From Richelia sp. CSU_2_1 (GTDB taxonomy: Bacteria > Cyanobacteriota > Cyanobacteriia > Cyanobacteriales > Microcoleaceae), in assembly GCA_012034575.1 (NCBI GenBank), contig JAAUPF010000039.1, positions 1 through 43,946 of the forward strand: a stretch of 43,946 bases of DNA. The letters are read 5' to 3'. The position numbers and the translations under genes are program-made. Of this stretch, positions 33,351 through 41,716 are shown piece by piece; the first letter of the stretch is position 1; each line of letters starts with the position of its first letter. The notes beneath the pieces were generated by a model, which saw only the letters and a program-made list of their open reading frames with translations, made no database searches and was not told the DNA's origin.

Positions 33351-33695
33351 CTAAACTAATCGAAAAATAAACGGGTAGTGATAGGGCTTGCTGAGATTTG
33401 TCAAACAGTGGACGATCGCCATTATTGGCAGTACGTAATCGGCTACAATCGTCAGTACGAGCAGCGGAATCCCAATCAATCCAAATACCAGCACGCCGCT
33501 GATAACGTAGAATAAGACAAAACTGATATAATAGTTAATAGCTTCTTTAGCATTTTCCTGAACTACTGGATCGTCAGAAACGCACAAAACGACGATCGGC
33601 ACAGCAACAGGAACAACTAACCAACTCAGAAAAGTTGATACGTGACACAATGCAGACAAAAGCTTTCTCTTTTGTAAATCTGGTAGTTCGTCCAT
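33351..33695 (-). CDS. DUF4870-type small membrane protein
   Basis: The 114-residue product has three hydrophobic segments (LSWLVVPVAVPIVVLCV, ISFVLFYVISGVLVFGLIGI and VLTIVADYVLPIMAIVHCL). Between the first two is the motif DDPVVQENAKEAINYYIS, which is typical of the DUF4870/Tic20-like family (a helix with Asn-Ala-Lys-x-Ala-Leu/Ile-Asn). Function is unknown. It is convergent with dnaA. Confidence 0.75.
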   Translation of the reverse strand: MDELPDLQKRKLLSALCHVSTFLSWLVVPVAVPIVVLCVSDDPVVQENAKEAINYYISFVLFYVISGVLVFGLIGIPLLVLTIVADYVLPIMAIVHCLTNLSKPYHYPFIFRLV

Positions 33696-33843
33696 AAGTT
33701 TAAACTGAATTGGCAGTGAATTCAGTACCTGAAGGTTATGTTAGTAACTTCACCAGCCGGTCTGGAAATTTCGGAAACGAGGGCTATCGAACATAAATTG
33801 CGCGATCGTTACCTTTGAATCGAGCAGGCGGACTAATACTAGA

Positions 33844-34185
33844 TTAAGCGATCGCAAACTCTGTATATAGTCGCAAATGGGGTGGATGAAACGCCAATAC
33901 AATATCATCTCGCGGCACAGCAGCCTGCAAAAAATCTGTTGCAACCCCATCTTCCGTCCAATCTTCTTCAATCCAAATTTTTTCATCGCGCAAGCGGACG
34001 TGAATAGTATTGCCCTTAATCCGTTCTTCGCCCTGCCAGCCCATTACTACTAATAAATAATGGTCGCGATTTTCATCAAAAATCAGTGCATTTTCTAAAT
34101 TTGAATTAGGGGATTTAGCTGCCAACTTGTAATATTCAGTTAAAATTTTCCGAATCAGTTGGCGATAATACTCTAATTTATCCAT
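33844..34185 (-). CDS. xisI: XisI family protein
   Basis: The 113-residue product matches XisI, named as a controlling factor of fdxN-element excision in Anabaena. Landmarks are MDKLEYYRQLIRKILTEYYK, FDENRDHYLLVVMGWQGEER, VHVRL-type strand IHVRLRDEKIWIEEDWTEDG and the C-terminal DDIVLAFHPPHLR. It overlaps the 3' end of xisH by 13 bases, so the two are co-translated. Neither an fdxN element nor an XisF recombinase is seen in the window. Such solitary xisHI pairs are abundant in cyanobacteria, which points to a role beyond excision. Confidence 0.88.
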   Translation of the reverse strand: MDKLEYYRQLIRKILTEYYKLAAKSPNSNLENALIFDENRDHYLLVVMGWQGEERIKGNTIHVRLRDEKIWIEEDWTEDGVATDFLQAAVPRDDIVLAFHPPHLRLYTEFAIA

Positions 34186-34589
34186 CGATCTATAACCTCT
34201 TTTTCTGGCTCAAAAATTAGCAATTTTACTTGATTAGTTTCAACAATTAATTGGAAAAGTTTCTTCTGAATACCTATATTATAAACTCGGTTTGCGATTG
34301 CCAAATATAACTCATACTCTGATTGCTGGGCTTGTAAAATATTACGATAAATGATATACTGTCCGACTGCCCATTCTAAATCTTTAATGAAAGAACGCCC
34401 TAAAAAACTCTTCACCTCCACAAGAATTTTTCGTCCCTGTGATTCTGCTGCGATTGACTTTTCTGCTGCAATATCTGGATACAATTTATCTCCACCATAC
34501 TCCAACATGTAGTCTTCTGCCAGGATCGACCAGCCATCTTTAACCAGTGCTTGCTTAACTGCGTTATGGTAAATATCTTTAGCTGGCAT
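34173..34589 (-). CDS. xisH: XisH family protein (PD-(D/E)xK-like fold)
   Basis: The 138-residue product begins MPAKDIYHNAVKQALVKDGW and carries YPDIAAEKSIAAES followed by KILVEVKSF. The Asp, Glu and Lys of these segments form a PD-(D/E)xK-like nuclease pattern that is noted for XisH. FIKDLEWAVGQYIIYRNIL is a further family block. It is the first gene of the xisH-xisI unit. A 31-bp sequence upstream (34662-34692) recurs upstream of the zinc-ribbon protein gene at 35739. Whether it cleaves DNA or works as part of a toxin-antitoxin-like pair is unknown. Confidence 0.88.
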   Translation of the reverse strand: MPAKDIYHNAVKQALVKDGWSILAEDYMLEYGGDKLYPDIAAEKSIAAESQGRKILVEVKSFLGRSFIKDLEWAVGQYIIYRNILQAQQSEYELYLAIANRVYNIGIQKKLFQLIVETNQVKLLIFEPEKEVIDRWIN

Positions 34590-34661
34590 TGTGAGTTCGA
34601 TAATTTTAACTTCTAAATTTTAACTCAAGAGTTCCTCGTAGGTGTATTAAAATATATTACA

Positions 34662-34692
34662 GCAGGCACACAATCGCCCGCCCCGCAGCAGC
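34662..34692 (+). repeat. 31-bp repeat upstream of xisH
   Basis: The sequence GCAGGCACACAATCGCCCG and its continuation match 35782-35812 in 27 of 31 positions by eye. Both copies are in the same orientation and lie upstream of minus-strand genes, 73 and 43 bases before the start codons. Confidence 0.5.
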
Positions 34693-34855
34693 TAGCTAGC
34701 ATCGCGAGTTTTGTAGTTTTAACTTCTACATTCTAACTCAAGCGATCGAACTTATCCATATCTCAAATGCAATCGCGCTTCTCAGATAACTTGCTGTCAC
34801 AAAGGGGCGATCGCCTCGATGGTCTATAATTCGAGCTAAAGAAGGTTGAAAAACT

Positions 34856-35179
34856 ATGATTTGGACTTATCGCGTGTTCTGTGACAGCCAAGGACGCTAT
34901 TCAATTCGTGAGGTTTTTTACGAACAAGACGGCACAATTATTGATTGCGGAAAAGCTGCTAGCGTTGCAATTGGTAGCTCGGTGGAAGAGTTACTTCAAT
35001 TGGTTCAATGGTTCAAAGAAGCTTTTGAATTGCCGATTTTATTGTTAGAAGAAGTTGAGGCTAAGATTGCAGCACAGCCACCAAAACCCAAATTCGATCG
35101 CAGTCAAAATATCTCTTTGCAGCAGATGATTGCCGAACTAAATCTTGGGGACGAAAATCCTGGTGATGAAATTAATTAG
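34856..35179 (+). CDS. Hypothetical protein, 107 residues
   Basis: I do not recognise a named family. The ATG at 34856 has GAAGG about ten bases upstream. The N-terminal half (MIWTYRVFCDSQGRYSIREVFY then DGTIIDCGKAASV) looks like a small beta-rich fold. The middle (SVEELLQLVQWFKEAFELPIL) is an amphipathic helix. The C-terminus (SLQQMIAELNLGDENPGDEIN) is acidic. It lies between minus-strand xisH and a zinc-ribbon-like protein gene. A mobile-element-linked or regulatory role cannot be inferred. Confidence 0.6.
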   Translation: MIWTYRVFCDSQGRYSIREVFYEQDGTIIDCGKAASVAIGSSVEELLQLVQWFKEAFELPILLLEEVEAKIAAQPPKPKFDRSQNISLQQMIAELNLGDENPGDEIN

Positions 35180-35220
35180 CTAAAATCTAAATTATGAAAT
35201 ATGTTGTCTATCTCAGGATT

Positions 35221-35739
35221 TCATAGCTTCTTCGATCTCTGCTGGTAAAAGGTTTGACAGTGACTGCACCATTGCCATAAACCATCAATTGCAAAGAATC
35301 TTGCTCCTTTAATTTCTTGCTTGATGGGTTTTCCCGTTCGATCCCAACGACCTAAAATATCGACTCCGCAAACAGGACAAGGTGCCGATCGCTGCTGCGA
35401 TTTTTGAGATACCTGAAACACCTGTTGCAAAACTACTTCAGGTTGGGATGTCACGGCATTTCTATTATCTCGATCTGAATTCTGACTTTTTAGGTGAAAA
35501 ATTATTTCCTGCCCTTTTTGTTGCGGATGCCAACCCCGATCGAGTGCAGATAAAATAGCCTTTCTTACCAAACCAGGTGAAATGATGTTATTGTGTTCAA
35601 CCCAGATTGTCATTTTTTGTCCGGCATTTTCCGCAAGCCCTATAACAAGTCTCAAACCATCATCGTCTGGTTTAACAACCCAGCGGTATTTAACATCATT
35701 AACCTCGATTAGCCTAGTGCCTTTTTTGGGAAGTGCCAT
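35221..35739 (-). CDS. Hypothetical protein with zinc-ribbon-like cysteine pairs
   Basis: The 172-residue product has an N-terminal domain (MALPKKGTRLIEVNDVKYRW, TIWVEHNNIISPGLVRKAIL, LDRGWHPQQKG) and a C-terminal segment with two cysteine pairs, CPVCG and CSHC, about 40 residues apart. These could bind one zinc ion. The start ATG at 35739 is chosen because the conserved-looking part begins there; the open frame extends to 35844 through the 31-bp repeat. I do not recognise the family. Confidence 0.6.
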   Translation of the reverse strand: MALPKKGTRLIEVNDVKYRWVVKPDDDGLRLVIGLAENAGQKMTIWVEHNNIISPGLVRKAILSALDRGWHPQQKGQEIIFHLKSQNSDRDNRNAVTSQPEVVLQQVFQVSQKSQQRSAPCPVCGVDILGRWDRTGKPIKQEIKGARFFAIDGLWQWCSHCQTFYQQRSKKL

Positions 35740-35781
35740 AAAAATATATAAAATACTGTAGCTGCCTTCAGCTATTTTACC

Positions 35782-35812
35782 GCAGGCAAACGATCGCCCG
35801 CCTCGCAGCATC
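35782..35812 (+). repeat. 31-bp repeat, second copy
   Basis: Partner of 34662-34692, here 43 bases upstream of the zinc-ribbon protein start codon. It contains an ACGATCGCCC block. Confidence 0.5.
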
Positions 35813-35844
35813 GATTTTTTTAAAGTTACGGTTGACTTTCGCAA

Positions 35845-36184
35845 ACAGGGAAAGAAAATAATTACAACATCTTGTCGTCCTCGATCTCTATCGGATCTTT
35901 AAAAAAATTGTATAAATATGGGATCTAATGAAAAGTCGATGAGAAGTCGATGAGAACTCACTTAAGAACTCAAATAGCCACCTGATTTAATAAAAATACG
36001 GTAGAAAGTGCGATCGACTTAATACCATTTTTTTAAAGTTATGAGAGACTCATGCAGAAACTCAAAGGTAGAATTACCAAAGTCTGGCTGTCATTTATCT
36101 CGATCGCATCTTTTAAAAAATGGTATCGACTCACTTACAAATTACTTTCCCTGTTGTTTGAAATTTTGTCAAAATTATTCAATT
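35845..36184. other. AT-rich intergenic region with a 12-bp direct repeat
   Basis: The gap is AT-rich and includes a direct repeat of GTCGATGAGAA at about 35936-35960. A reading frame overlapping the downstream gene (from 36052) is without a ribosome site and is not credible. The promoter of the PstS-like gene probably lies here, but no clear box is identified. Confidence 0.4.
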
Positions 36185-37156
36185 ATGACTCAAAAAAACG
36201 AAACAGCCTCTCTAGTTTTTGCCTTCATAATTACCAGTGGCTTAATCGGTTTGGTTTTGTGGTGGTTTACCAGTAATTCATCTTCCAAAACAGAGATTTT
36301 AACCGATCGAACCGACCAATCTAATAGTCAAACTTTTACTCAAGTCAAAAACGTCCCAAACGGACTCTTTAGTTATGGCGGTAGCACGACTTGGGCCACA
36401 ATTCGACGCGATTTAGATCCAGCAATTCAAACAGTTTTGCCTCAATTTCGCCTGCGATACACTCACCCCAGTCAGGCTATGCCTAGTACAGGTTCTGGTA
36501 TTCGGATGTTATTAGACAATCAATTGTCTTTTGCTCATGCTTCTCGTCCCATTGAAGACAAAGAATACGAACAAGCGAAACAACGAGGTTTTACTTTAGT
36601 AGAAATTCCAGTAGCAATTGATGGTAGGGCAATTGCAGTTCACCCAAGCTTAAATGTTCCCGGCATCACAATGCAGCAAAGAGAGGATATTTATGCAGGC
36701 AAAATTACCAACTGGAATCAACTAGGTGGTCCAAATCTGAGCATCAAGCGTTACGCCGTACAAGGCGACGAGGGGGAGAATCTTGAAATAGTACCCACAC
36801 CCACCGAAGCTATTCGTAAAGTTGCAGAAAATCCAGCAGGAATGTTTGAAGCTTCTGCTCCCATATTGGTATCGCAGTGTAAAGTTAAAACATTGCCGCT
36901 CGGTCGCAACTCAAATCAACTTATTACACCTTATAAGCAGCCATTTGTGCCGCTATCTGAGTGTTCATCTAGGCGTAATGAAGCGAATACACAAGCTTTT
37001 TTGACGGGTGAATATCCCTTGACTCGCAGGTTATTTGTAGTTGTCAAAAAGAACAGTCAAATTGACCAGCAAGCTGGAGAAGCTTACGCCAATTTATTGC
37101 TAACAGAACAGGGTCAGGAAATGATTCAAAAGGCGGGATTTGTCAAAATTCGCTAA
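36185..37156 (+). CDS. PstS-like phosphate-binding domain protein, membrane-anchored
   Basis: The 323-residue product has an N-terminal membrane span (SLVFAFIITSGLIGLVLWW, about 9-27), then a periplasmic type 2 binding-protein domain. The PstS-like landmarks are FSYGGSTTWATIRRDLDPA, STGSGIRMLLDN, HASRPIEDKEYEQA, VAIDGRAIAVHPSLNV and EDIYAGKITNWNQLGG. These place it in the phosphate-binding family, although the anchor and lack of pstCAB next to it suggest a solitary sensor or scavenging role. The start ATG at 36185 is chosen because the upstream frame encodes nothing alike. Confidence 0.8.
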   Translation: MTQKNETASLVFAFIITSGLIGLVLWWFTSNSSSKTEILTDRTDQSNSQTFTQVKNVPNGLFSYGGSTTWATIRRDLDPAIQTVLPQFRLRYTHPSQAMPSTGSGIRMLLDNQLSFAHASRPIEDKEYEQAKQRGFTLVEIPVAIDGRAIAVHPSLNVPGITMQQREDIYAGKITNWNQLGGPNLSIKRYAVQGDEGENLEIVPTPTEAIRKVAENPAGMFEASAPILVSQCKVKTLPLGRNSNQLITPYKQPFVPLSECSSRRNEANTQAFLTGEYPLTRRLFVVVKKNSQIDQQAGEAYANLLLTEQGQEMIQKAGFVKIR

Positions 37157-37341
37157 GAAAACTTTCGTAACACGGCGGCAAAAGGATCGATCGCGCTTCA
37201 ATCACTTTTACCGATTGGCAATCAATACGCGAGTGCCAGATTCAGAAGCAGGAAAATTATTTGTATTGGCGATAAACTCCGTATGTTCGATCGACCGTAA
37301 CAACCAACACAAATGCAATTACTGCCGGAAGGGCGATCGAA

Positions 37342-38571
37342 GTGCCAGAAATCGACTACAGTAAACACAAAATATTATTGGCGGTGATTTCAGTGATCGA
37401 GACTTTAACAGCAGGAGTCGCAGCAGTCGGTGCGCTGCTAGCATTGGGCGGATTGGGCCTAGAGTTGAACTATCGCCGGAAAGGGAATGTTAATCAACTA
37501 GAACTTACAGCCGGAGAATGGCACTTAGCCATCAACGAACCCAACCGCTATCTTTTAATTGGGGAAATGGAATTCCGCAACCTGACGCAGCGGTTCGAGG
37601 TGATGTTACCCCAAGTGCGGGCAGAGGTGAAACTGCTGTCAGACGGAAGTTTAGATGGCATTACTTGTCAAACAAAAGTAATTCCTTGCCACAAAGATGC
37701 CACAGCCAGACCCGACGATTACTGGTTCGGTTATATTGTTAAAGCCCAAAAAACCACGAAAATTAAAGTCTCTATAGACATTCAAGGGCAAGATTTAACT
37801 CAATTGCAGTCAGCTTGGGTGCAAGTACATTACACTACCTACGGTCCCAGCGGCCGCATTGCCAAAATCCGCCACGTTGTAGTTCCCCTGCAATTTCCCA
37901 GCCCGGATACCGTACCGACAGCCCGCAATGTCGGAGTAGCAGAAGTCTTGCCAATTCGGACGCACATTCTGACGGAAATAGACGATCCGATCGCAATTGT
38001 CAAGCGTTACGTGCTGCCCCGCGCCCAGAAAGGCGATATTGTCGCCCTCGCAGAAACACCCTTAGCTTTGATGCAAGGCCGCTACCGCCATCCCAGCGAA
38101 GTGAAACCCGGATGGGCTGCGAAGCGAGTTTGCTTGTTTTTCTTGCCGACATCGAGTTTGGCCACTGCTTGCGGAATGCAAACTTTGGTTGATGTAGTCG
38201 GGCCTTGGCGGGTGGTGGCAGCATTTGCGATCGGGGCTGTGGCGAAAGTATTCGGCAAACCGGGAGTTTTTTACCAACTCGCAGGGGAACAAGCAAGGCT
38301 GATCGATGACGTTACCGGGACTTTGCCTCCCTTCGACCAATTTATCGTCCTCGGCCCGGAAAATCCCCAGCAAGTTGTAGAACAAATTCAGCGAGAAACC
38401 GGACTTGCAGCCGCGATCGTGGACGCTAACGACTTGAAAGCAGTTAAAATATTAGCAGCGACCTCCGATCTATCGATAACATTTTTAGAGCAAGCCTTGC
38501 GCAGCAACCCCGCAGGCAATGCCGACGAGCGAACTCCGGTAGTTGTAATTCGACCTCTGCCGCAAAAATAA
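37342..38571 (+). CDS. CofE-like (F420-0:gamma-glutamyl ligase-like) protein with N-terminal membrane span
   Basis: The 409-residue product starts at GTG 37342. A membrane span (VISVIETLTAGVAAVGALLALGGLGLEL, shown in part) is followed by a cyanobacteria-specific beta-rich domain (about 45-190). A C-terminal domain resembling F420-0:gamma-glutamyl ligase follows, with GDIVALAETPLALMQGRY, AAIVDANDLKAVKILAATS and TPVVVIRPLPQ. Many cyanobacteria carry such a protein, but cofactor F420 synthesis is not established for most of them, so the substrate is uncertain. It is probably transcribed alone. Confidence 0.7.
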   Translation: MPEIDYSKHKILLAVISVIETLTAGVAAVGALLALGGLGLELNYRRKGNVNQLELTAGEWHLAINEPNRYLLIGEMEFRNLTQRFEVMLPQVRAEVKLLSDGSLDGITCQTKVIPCHKDATARPDDYWFGYIVKAQKTTKIKVSIDIQGQDLTQLQSAWVQVHYTTYGPSGRIAKIRHVVVPLQFPSPDTVPTARNVGVAEVLPIRTHILTEIDDPIAIVKRYVLPRAQKGDIVALAETPLALMQGRYRHPSEVKPGWAAKRVCLFFLPTSSLATACGMQTLVDVVGPWRVVAAFAIGAVAKVFGKPGVFYQLAGEQARLIDDVTGTLPPFDQFIVLGPENPQQVVEQIQRETGLAAAIVDANDLKAVKILAATSDLSITFLEQALRSNPAGNADERTPVVVIRPLPQK

Positions 38572-38720
38572 AAGTTTGGAGTTTTGAGATTGCCGCGCTG
38601 CGATCCAGACGTAGCGCGGTTTTGAATGAACTTTTAGTAGGTTGTTGGAGGGTCGATCGAGCCGGACGCAAAATTTTTACTTTCTATGCTGTATTTTTGA
38701 GTTCCTAATTATTGTTTGAT

Positions 38721-40052
38721 ATGAATTCATCCTCCTCCCAAAACCAAAACCAGGTAACGATCCGCCCGTTTCAGTACCGCGATATTGATGCGATCGAACA
38801 ATTATGCGCCGAAACACCAGATGCACCAGAAAACCGCGATGGCGCAAGCTGCGACATCGGTATCGGCCGCAAGTTGCAGCAAGTGCGCCGTTGGTACGGA
38901 CTGCTGAAGATTTTTAGCTTGTTTCCCAACCCCTGTCAGTACCTTTTCCGATCTCACGTTGCCGAAGAAGAGGGCAGCGTCAGGGGCGCGATCCAAATTT
39001 CTCCTTTCAACCGCACCCGCAGCACTTGGCGGATCGATCGCGTGGCGGTAGATCCGGATGCGCGCAGCAAAGGTATCGGTTCGATGCTGCTGCGACACTG
39101 CTTTGAGGCGGTTTTGGAGGCGCGGACTTGGCTGCTAGAGGTGAATGTCAACGACAAGTCGGCCCTGGCTTTGTACCGCCAAAACGGGTTTCAGCCTTTA
39201 GCCCAGATGACTTACTGGTCGATCGCTCCGGAACGCTTGCAGGAAATGGCCGCAGCGACGCCGGATCTGCCAAACCTGCTGCCCGTAAGCAATGCAGACG
39301 CACAGTTGCTCTACCAACTCGATACCGCGTCGATGCCTCCCTTAGTGCGCCAAGTATTCGATCGCCACATCCAAGATTTCAAAATTAGTTTTTTTGCTGC
39401 TTTGATCGAAGGTGTCGGACAGTGGTTGAGAAAAACTGAGGTAGTCAGCGGTTACGTGTTTGAACCGCAGCGGAAAGCCGCGATCGGCTATTTTCAAGTG
39501 CAGCTATCCCGCAACGGCCAAGGACCCCACGTCGCTCAGTTGACGGTACACCCGGCCTACACTTGGCTGTACCCGGAACTGCTGTCTCAAATGGCCCGCT
39601 TGGTTCAAGATTTCCCCCTGCAAAGCCTGCAACTGGTTTCGGCTGACTACCAACCCGAACGGGAAGCTTATTTAGAGCAATTTGGCGCTGTGCGGCAGTC
39701 CCACAGTTTGCTGATGTCTCGATCGGTGTGGCACAAACTGCGCGAGTCTAAGTTGGTTTCTCTCGACGGACTCCAACTGTCTGAAGTGTTGCAAAGTTTT
39801 CAGCCAACCCGCAAGCCCGTACCCAGCAGAATGTCATGGCTCGGCCCGATGCCCGGTGAGCCAGGAGCCGGAGCTACTTCTGGCTCAGAGGTTAAACCGC
39901 TGTTGCCCGATGCCAACACCGATCGAACGAATCCAGCCAACCCGTTGAATTTCCAAACTTCCGAACCGACAGCAACAGATAATGGCAGTGTTTTGCCTTT
40001 AAAATTGCCGGAGGGGGCGATAGAAACTCCAGAAGCCCGAGATGAGAGTTGA
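38721..40052 (+). CDS. GNAT family N-acetyltransferase with long C-terminal extension
   Basis: The 443-residue product has an N-terminal GNAT domain (about 10-165). The acetyl-CoA binding motif is RVAVDPDARSKGIGSMLLRHC, followed by LLEVNVNDKSALALYRQNGF. A second domain, residues about 185-350, reads like a degenerate acetyltransferase repeat (VAQLTVHPAYTWLYPELLSQM). The C-terminal ~80 residues are Pro/Ser/Thr-rich and probably disordered. The ATG at 38721 is chosen; TTG at 38712 is less likely. The substrate is unknown. Confidence 0.85.
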   Translation: MNSSSSQNQNQVTIRPFQYRDIDAIEQLCAETPDAPENRDGASCDIGIGRKLQQVRRWYGLLKIFSLFPNPCQYLFRSHVAEEEGSVRGAIQISPFNRTRSTWRIDRVAVDPDARSKGIGSMLLRHCFEAVLEARTWLLEVNVNDKSALALYRQNGFQPLAQMTYWSIAPERLQEMAAATPDLPNLLPVSNADAQLLYQLDTASMPPLVRQVFDRHIQDFKISFFAALIEGVGQWLRKTEVVSGYVFEPQRKAAIGYFQVQLSRNGQGPHVAQLTVHPAYTWLYPELLSQMARLVQDFPLQSLQLVSADYQPEREAYLEQFGAVRQSHSLLMSRSVWHKLRESKLVSLDGLQLSEVLQSFQPTRKPVPSRMSWLGPMPGEPGAGATSGSEVKPLLPDANTDRTNPANPLNFQTSEPTATDNGSVLPLKLPEGAIETPEARDES

Positions 40053-40094
40053 CAGTTGACAGTTGACAGTTGACAGTTGACAGTTGACAGTTGA
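40047..40094 (+). repeat. TTGACAG heptamer array (left of ruvX)
   Basis: About six perfect TTGACAG units begin at the stop codon of the acetyltransferase gene. A second array of the same unit lies behind ruvX (40640-40678), so the ruvX gene is flanked on both sides. Confidence 0.85.
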
Positions 40095-40201
40095 ATCTTC
40101 CTCCTGTCTCCTGTCTTCTAATTCATAATATTTAAGTCCAGATTGTTGACAGAATGTCGCATTTATGTTAAAGAGAGTGGGAATCAGAGTGGGAATCGAT
40201 C

Positions 40202-40651
40202 GTGGCTGACGGTAAATTATGGATTTCGGCGCTGGGATTGGATATCGGCCTGAAACGAGTCGGCATTGCCGGATGCGATCGCACTGGCTTAATTGCTACG
40301 GGCATTACCACTCTCAAAAGATCGTCGTTCGATCGAGACGTAGCTTTCTTGCGAGCGATCGTGCACGATCGGGAAGTAGAAATTTTGGTAGCCGGCTTGC
40401 CCTACTCCTTAGACGGCAGTTTGGGCGCTCAAGCCCGACAAGTACAAAAATATGCCTCGCGCGTCGCGGTGGCTTTATCACTTCCCTTAGAGTACGCAGA
40501 CGAGCGCTTGACTTCCGTCGCAGCAGAAGAATTGCTGCAAGCAGAAGGGATTTCGCCCTCGCGCAATAAGGGCGCGATCGACAAAAAAGCAGCAGCCATA
40601 ATTTTACAGCAGTGGTTGGACGATCGCAGGCAAAAGCTAGTTGATAGTTGA
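40202..40651 (+). CDS. ruvX: Holliday junction resolvase-like RuvX (YqgF)
   Basis: The 149-residue product has the RNase H-like fold of YqgF. The first acidic motif is LGLDIGLKRVGIAGCD, followed by ILVAGLPYSLDGSLGAQARQV and the family signature YADERLTSVAAEELL, and the C-terminal acidic site GAIDKKAAAIILQQWLD. The family acts in Holliday junction resolution and 16S rRNA 5' processing. The start is GTG at 40202. The gene order ruvX, DUF3727, mltG and YqeG looks like an arrangement seen in related cyanobacteria. Confidence 0.9.
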   Translation: MADGKLWISALGLDIGLKRVGIAGCDRTGLIATGITTLKRSSFDRDVAFLRAIVHDREVEILVAGLPYSLDGSLGAQARQVQKYASRVAVALSLPLEYADERLTSVAAEELLQAEGISPSRNKGAIDKKAAAIILQQWLDDRRQKLVDS

Positions 40652-40678
40652 CAGTTGACAGTTGACAGTTGACAGTTG
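40640..40678 (+). repeat. TTGACAG heptamer array (right of ruvX)
   Basis: Four to five TTGACAG units overlap the last codons of ruvX, so the array supplies its C-terminal residues (LVDS) and stop codon region. C-rich and AAAATCT-like low-complexity sequence follows to about 40760. Confidence 0.8.
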
Positions 40679-40890
40679 GTAATTCTATTAATTTCCCAAT
40701 CCCTCAATCCCTCAATCTAAAATCTCCCTCTCCCCTTCTCCCCCTCCCCCCTCTCCTCATTTCCCTAATTTTGTAACAGAGGCGTGATATTCTGGTTGTG
40801 CAAGTTTGCAGCACACACCGTAACCGCAGATACACTGGATCGAAATCCCTTGTAGGCCCGGTACCGAAGAAGGAAAATCACTTACACGCG

Positions 40891-41466
40891 ATGTTCTCAT
40901 CCCCAAACCCCAAAGAGAATGGCAATTCCGACGAAGTTTCCGTTACCCTAACTGATGAAGTTGGGCGATCGCTGACTTGCAACGTTGAATATTCTATGAA
41001 CGTAGAAGGCCAAGACTACGTTTTGCTGCTGCCAGTTGACTCTCCAGTAGAAATATTTACTTGGGACGGAGACGACTCGGACGAAGCAGCAATTCTGGTA
41101 GAAGACGAGACCGAAATTGACAAAATTTTTGATACTGCTAGAGTTGTCCTGCAAGAGCAGAATTTGTCGCTCCAGCGCACGGCAGTGACGCTGACTGTTG
41201 TTGGCGAATTGCCGGAATTTCCGGACGAGGATTTGGTTCCAGATACAGAGTCCGAGGACGAGTCGGATTTTGAAGAACTTCTCTGGCTGACCAGTTTCTA
41301 CCACGAGGAACAGGAATATGCAATTTATACGCCTCTAGACCCGTTTTTTATCTTGGCTCGGATGAGCGATGACGGCAAGCCAGAATTGCTGTCGCCAGAA
41401 GAATACCAAAAGCTGGAACCGTTATTGCCGATGCTGGAAGACCAGTTTTTTGACGAACTCGAATAG
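40891..41466 (+). CDS. DUF3727 family protein
   Basis: The 191-residue, strongly acidic soluble protein matches DUF3727, which is conserved in cyanobacteria and plastids. Residues about 12-60 (VTLTDEVGRSLTCNVEYSMNVEGQDYVLLLP) and 128-165 (DFEELLWLTSFYHEEQEYAIYTPLDPFFILAR) form a DUF1292-like repeated beta unit. The linker is Asp/Glu-rich. The ATG at 40891 is chosen; the upstream part of the open frame looks non-coding. Function is unknown. Confidence 0.75.
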   Translation: MFSSPNPKENGNSDEVSVTLTDEVGRSLTCNVEYSMNVEGQDYVLLLPVDSPVEIFTWDGDDSDEAAILVEDETEIDKIFDTARVVLQEQNLSLQRTAVTLTVVGELPEFPDEDLVPDTESEDESDFEELLWLTSFYHEEQEYAIYTPLDPFFILARMSDDGKPELLSPEEYQKLEPLLPMLEDQFFDELE

Positions 41467-41716
41467 ATATTGAGTCAGTCAACAACTTACCGCTAAGTTC
41501 TAGCGAACTGCATCCGGCAAAAAACAGTTAAGCCGAGCATTTGACTGTTCGATGGAAAGTAAAAAATCTCGGACGATCGAATTTTTTTTCGCGAGTGGCG
41601 AATGCTCGCACGTCCGGAACGATGAAGGGGGCTGTCGCAATTTTTTTGCTCGTAAATCTCAAGTCATTGGTCGTTAGTCGTTAGTTAAATTTCAAAGTAT
41701 CGAGGACAACTGACAC

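Noticed and set aside
36052..36276. Plus-strand frame of 74 residues before the PstS-like gene
   Set aside because: It overlaps the true start and transmembrane segment of the downstream gene in another frame and has no ribosome site.
37140..37364. Plus-strand frame of 74 residues between the PstS-like and CofE-like genes
   Set aside because: It overlaps the ends of both neighbouring genes out of frame and looks random in composition.
40047..40094. CRISPR array
   Set aside because: The repeats are contiguous 7-bp units without spacers, which makes them heptamer microsatellites.
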